Assembly (NCBI GenBank): GCA_946886255.1 | Contig: CAMPIG010000270.1 | Coordinates: forward strand, 1-6,743 | Source of the DNA: an uncultured Cellvibrio sp. | Lineage (GTDB): Bacteria > Pseudomonadota > Gammaproteobacteria > Pseudomonadales > Cellvibrionaceae | Length of the DNA: 6,743 nt | Direction: 5' to 3' | Shown here: piece by piece, positions 5,920 to 6,743 of the stretch | Layout of the letters: the number at the start of each line of letters is the position of its first letter | How positions within the stretch are numbered: position 1 is the stretch's first letter | Program-made: the position numbers and the translations under genes | The notes under the pieces: generated by a model | Told to the model about the DNA's origin: nothing | Databases searched by the model: none | What the model saw: only the letters and a program-made list of their open reading frames with translations

Positions 5920-6674
5920 TAGCGCGCCGATACCCGCAGCTGTGGTTATGGTTGTTTTGCCTGCTGGCCTGGCTATTCATGCTATGGCCACCGGGCGAAC
6001 ATACGCAGAGCTTGCACCACTGTCATCACGGGTGCGGTGACACGCTTTTGCTGGGAACGGAATCCCACGTCAGCGCAGATTTTCTCAAGGGAATACTTCA
6101 TTGGTCGCTAATGATTGTGGCGATGATGTTTCCCTTATTGAAAGAGCCTCTGGCTTACGCCCTTTCACGTTATCCCAGCCACCAGGGTTATAAAGCGATG
6201 GTGTGGTTTCTGCTGGGTTATTGCATACCCTGGCTGGTGGTGGGCTTGTTGCTGCAAACAATCGTAATGTTATTACCCTTGTTTATCCCATCCGACAGTA
6301 ATTCACCGACCGTAAATATTTATACCTTCTTACCCTTTGCAGGTTTTGCCATAGCGGCGTTTTGGGTATGGTCTCCGTGGCGGCGCAAAGCCAGTCTGGC
6401 ATGCAGCCGTACGATTCCTATGCGCATTCAGGGATGGTATGCAGTGCGTGATTGTTTGCATTATGGACATCTATCCGGTATCGCATGCGTGCGTAACTGC
6501 TGGTCGCCTATGATGGCGCTGGTCATGGCGCAACATAATATGCTGTTGATGTTTATTGTTACCCTGTTGCTAATTTACGAGCGCACTTTTCTGACGTATA
6601 AAAGTCATACCCTGGGATATGCTTGGGCTTGCCTGTCGGTTGTGTTTTTCCTGCAAGCCACCACAAGCATTTGA
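5916..6674 (+). CDS. DUF2182-like polytopic membrane protein with His/Cys-rich loop
   Basis: The ATG at 5916 overlaps the polyphenol oxidase stop (ATGA). It has no clear Shine-Dalgarno site of its own, so translation is probably coupled. The 252-residue product has membrane segments at about 9-24, 60-80, 95-121, 136-153, 186-203, 206-222 and 232-248. DUF2182-like signs are HWSLMIVAMMFP (62-73) and GHLSGIACVRNCWSPMMALVMAQHN (184-208); the family is described as predicted metal-binding membrane proteins. Between segments 1 and 2 is HTQSLHHCHHGCGD (29-42), with five His and two Cys, likely to bind a metal. Basic residues before segment 1 (ARRY) suggest the N-terminus is inside and this loop faces the periplasm. 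A role in copper supply for the coupled oxidase is inferred from the operon and the loop. The expected CxxC-type context around 158-170 is only loosely kept, so family membership is likely but not certain. A second stop (TAA) follows directly. Confidence 0.75.
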   Translation: MIARRYPQLWLWLFCLLAWLFMLWPPGEHTQSLHHCHHGCGDTLLLGTESHVSADFLKGILHWSLMIVAMMFPLLKEPLAYALSRYPSHQGYKAMVWFLLGYCIPWLVVGLLLQTIVMLLPLFIPSDSNSPTVNIYTFLPFAGFAIAAFWVWSPWRRKASLACSRTIPMRIQGWYAVRDCLHYGHLSGIACVRNCWSPMMALVMAQHNMLLMFIVTLLLIYERTFLTYKSHTLGYAWACLSVVFFLQATTSI

Positions 6675-6743
6675 TAACGCCTCTTCACAACAGCGAAACA
6701 ACACATCATGGCTCCACGGCTTGTTGCGGTGAATCACGGCACA
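6675..6743. other. window tail with no supported gene
   Basis: These 69 bases follow the stop of the membrane protein. No terminator hairpin with a T-run is visible. An ATG at 6708 opens a frame of 12 codons to the edge (MAPRLVAVNHGT) but has no Shine-Dalgarno sequence. CACGGC occurs twice (6715-6720 and 6736-6741), probably by chance. The rightward transcript may continue past the window. Confidence 0.5.

Noticed and set aside
6580..6743. Minus-strand open frame entering from the right edge and ending inside the DUF2182-like gene
   Set aside because: It overlaps the end of a supported gene by roughly 90 bases, has no recognisable motif, and can be explained by chance.
6708..6743. Possible third gene of the rightward unit starting at 6708
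   Set aside because: Only 12 codons are visible and there is no ribosome binding site, so it cannot be supported from this window.

Overview
The window appears to be bacterial and Gram-negative. It has tightly packed co-directional genes, clear Shine-Dalgarno sites, Sec signal peptides on two gene products, a periplasmic-type CXXCH haem site and a DedA-type membrane protein. Base composition looks close to balanced and fits a gammaproteobacterium or related group, but the sequence does not fix a genus. No rRNA, tRNA, CRISPR array, insertion sequence or phage gene was seen.

The layout is two divergent transcription units around a 370-base regulatory gap (4071-4440). Leftward (minus strand), four genes run close together, separated by only 13, 36 and 10 bases: a VTT/DedA-family membrane protein (4070-3366), an exported cysteine-containing protein of unknown family (3352-2408), an exported protein with one c-type haem site near its C-terminus (2371-1064), and a protein whose first 351 residues resemble the N-terminal part of VioB/RebD/StaD (1053 to the window edge, incomplete). 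Rightward (plus strand), a type-3 copper polyphenol oxidase (4441-5919) is translationally coupled through an ATGA overlap to a DUF2182-like polytopic membrane protein with a His/Cys-rich loop (5916-6674).

The polyphenol oxidase is the best-supported gene. It has both copper signatures, a Cys-x-His pair that could form the thioether bridge, and two downstream domains laid out as in plant polyphenol oxidases (DWL and KFDV types), but no signal peptide. The membrane protein made with it is a reasonable candidate for metal handling. The VioB-like protein belongs to a family whose known members couple aromatic imines in indole pigment pathways. The locus therefore looks like an oxidative aromatic metabolism region combining copper and haem enzymes. 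That joint role is inferred: no aromatic amino acid oxidase, regulator or exporter lies inside the window, and the VioB-like gene is cut before its catalytic C-terminal region would appear.
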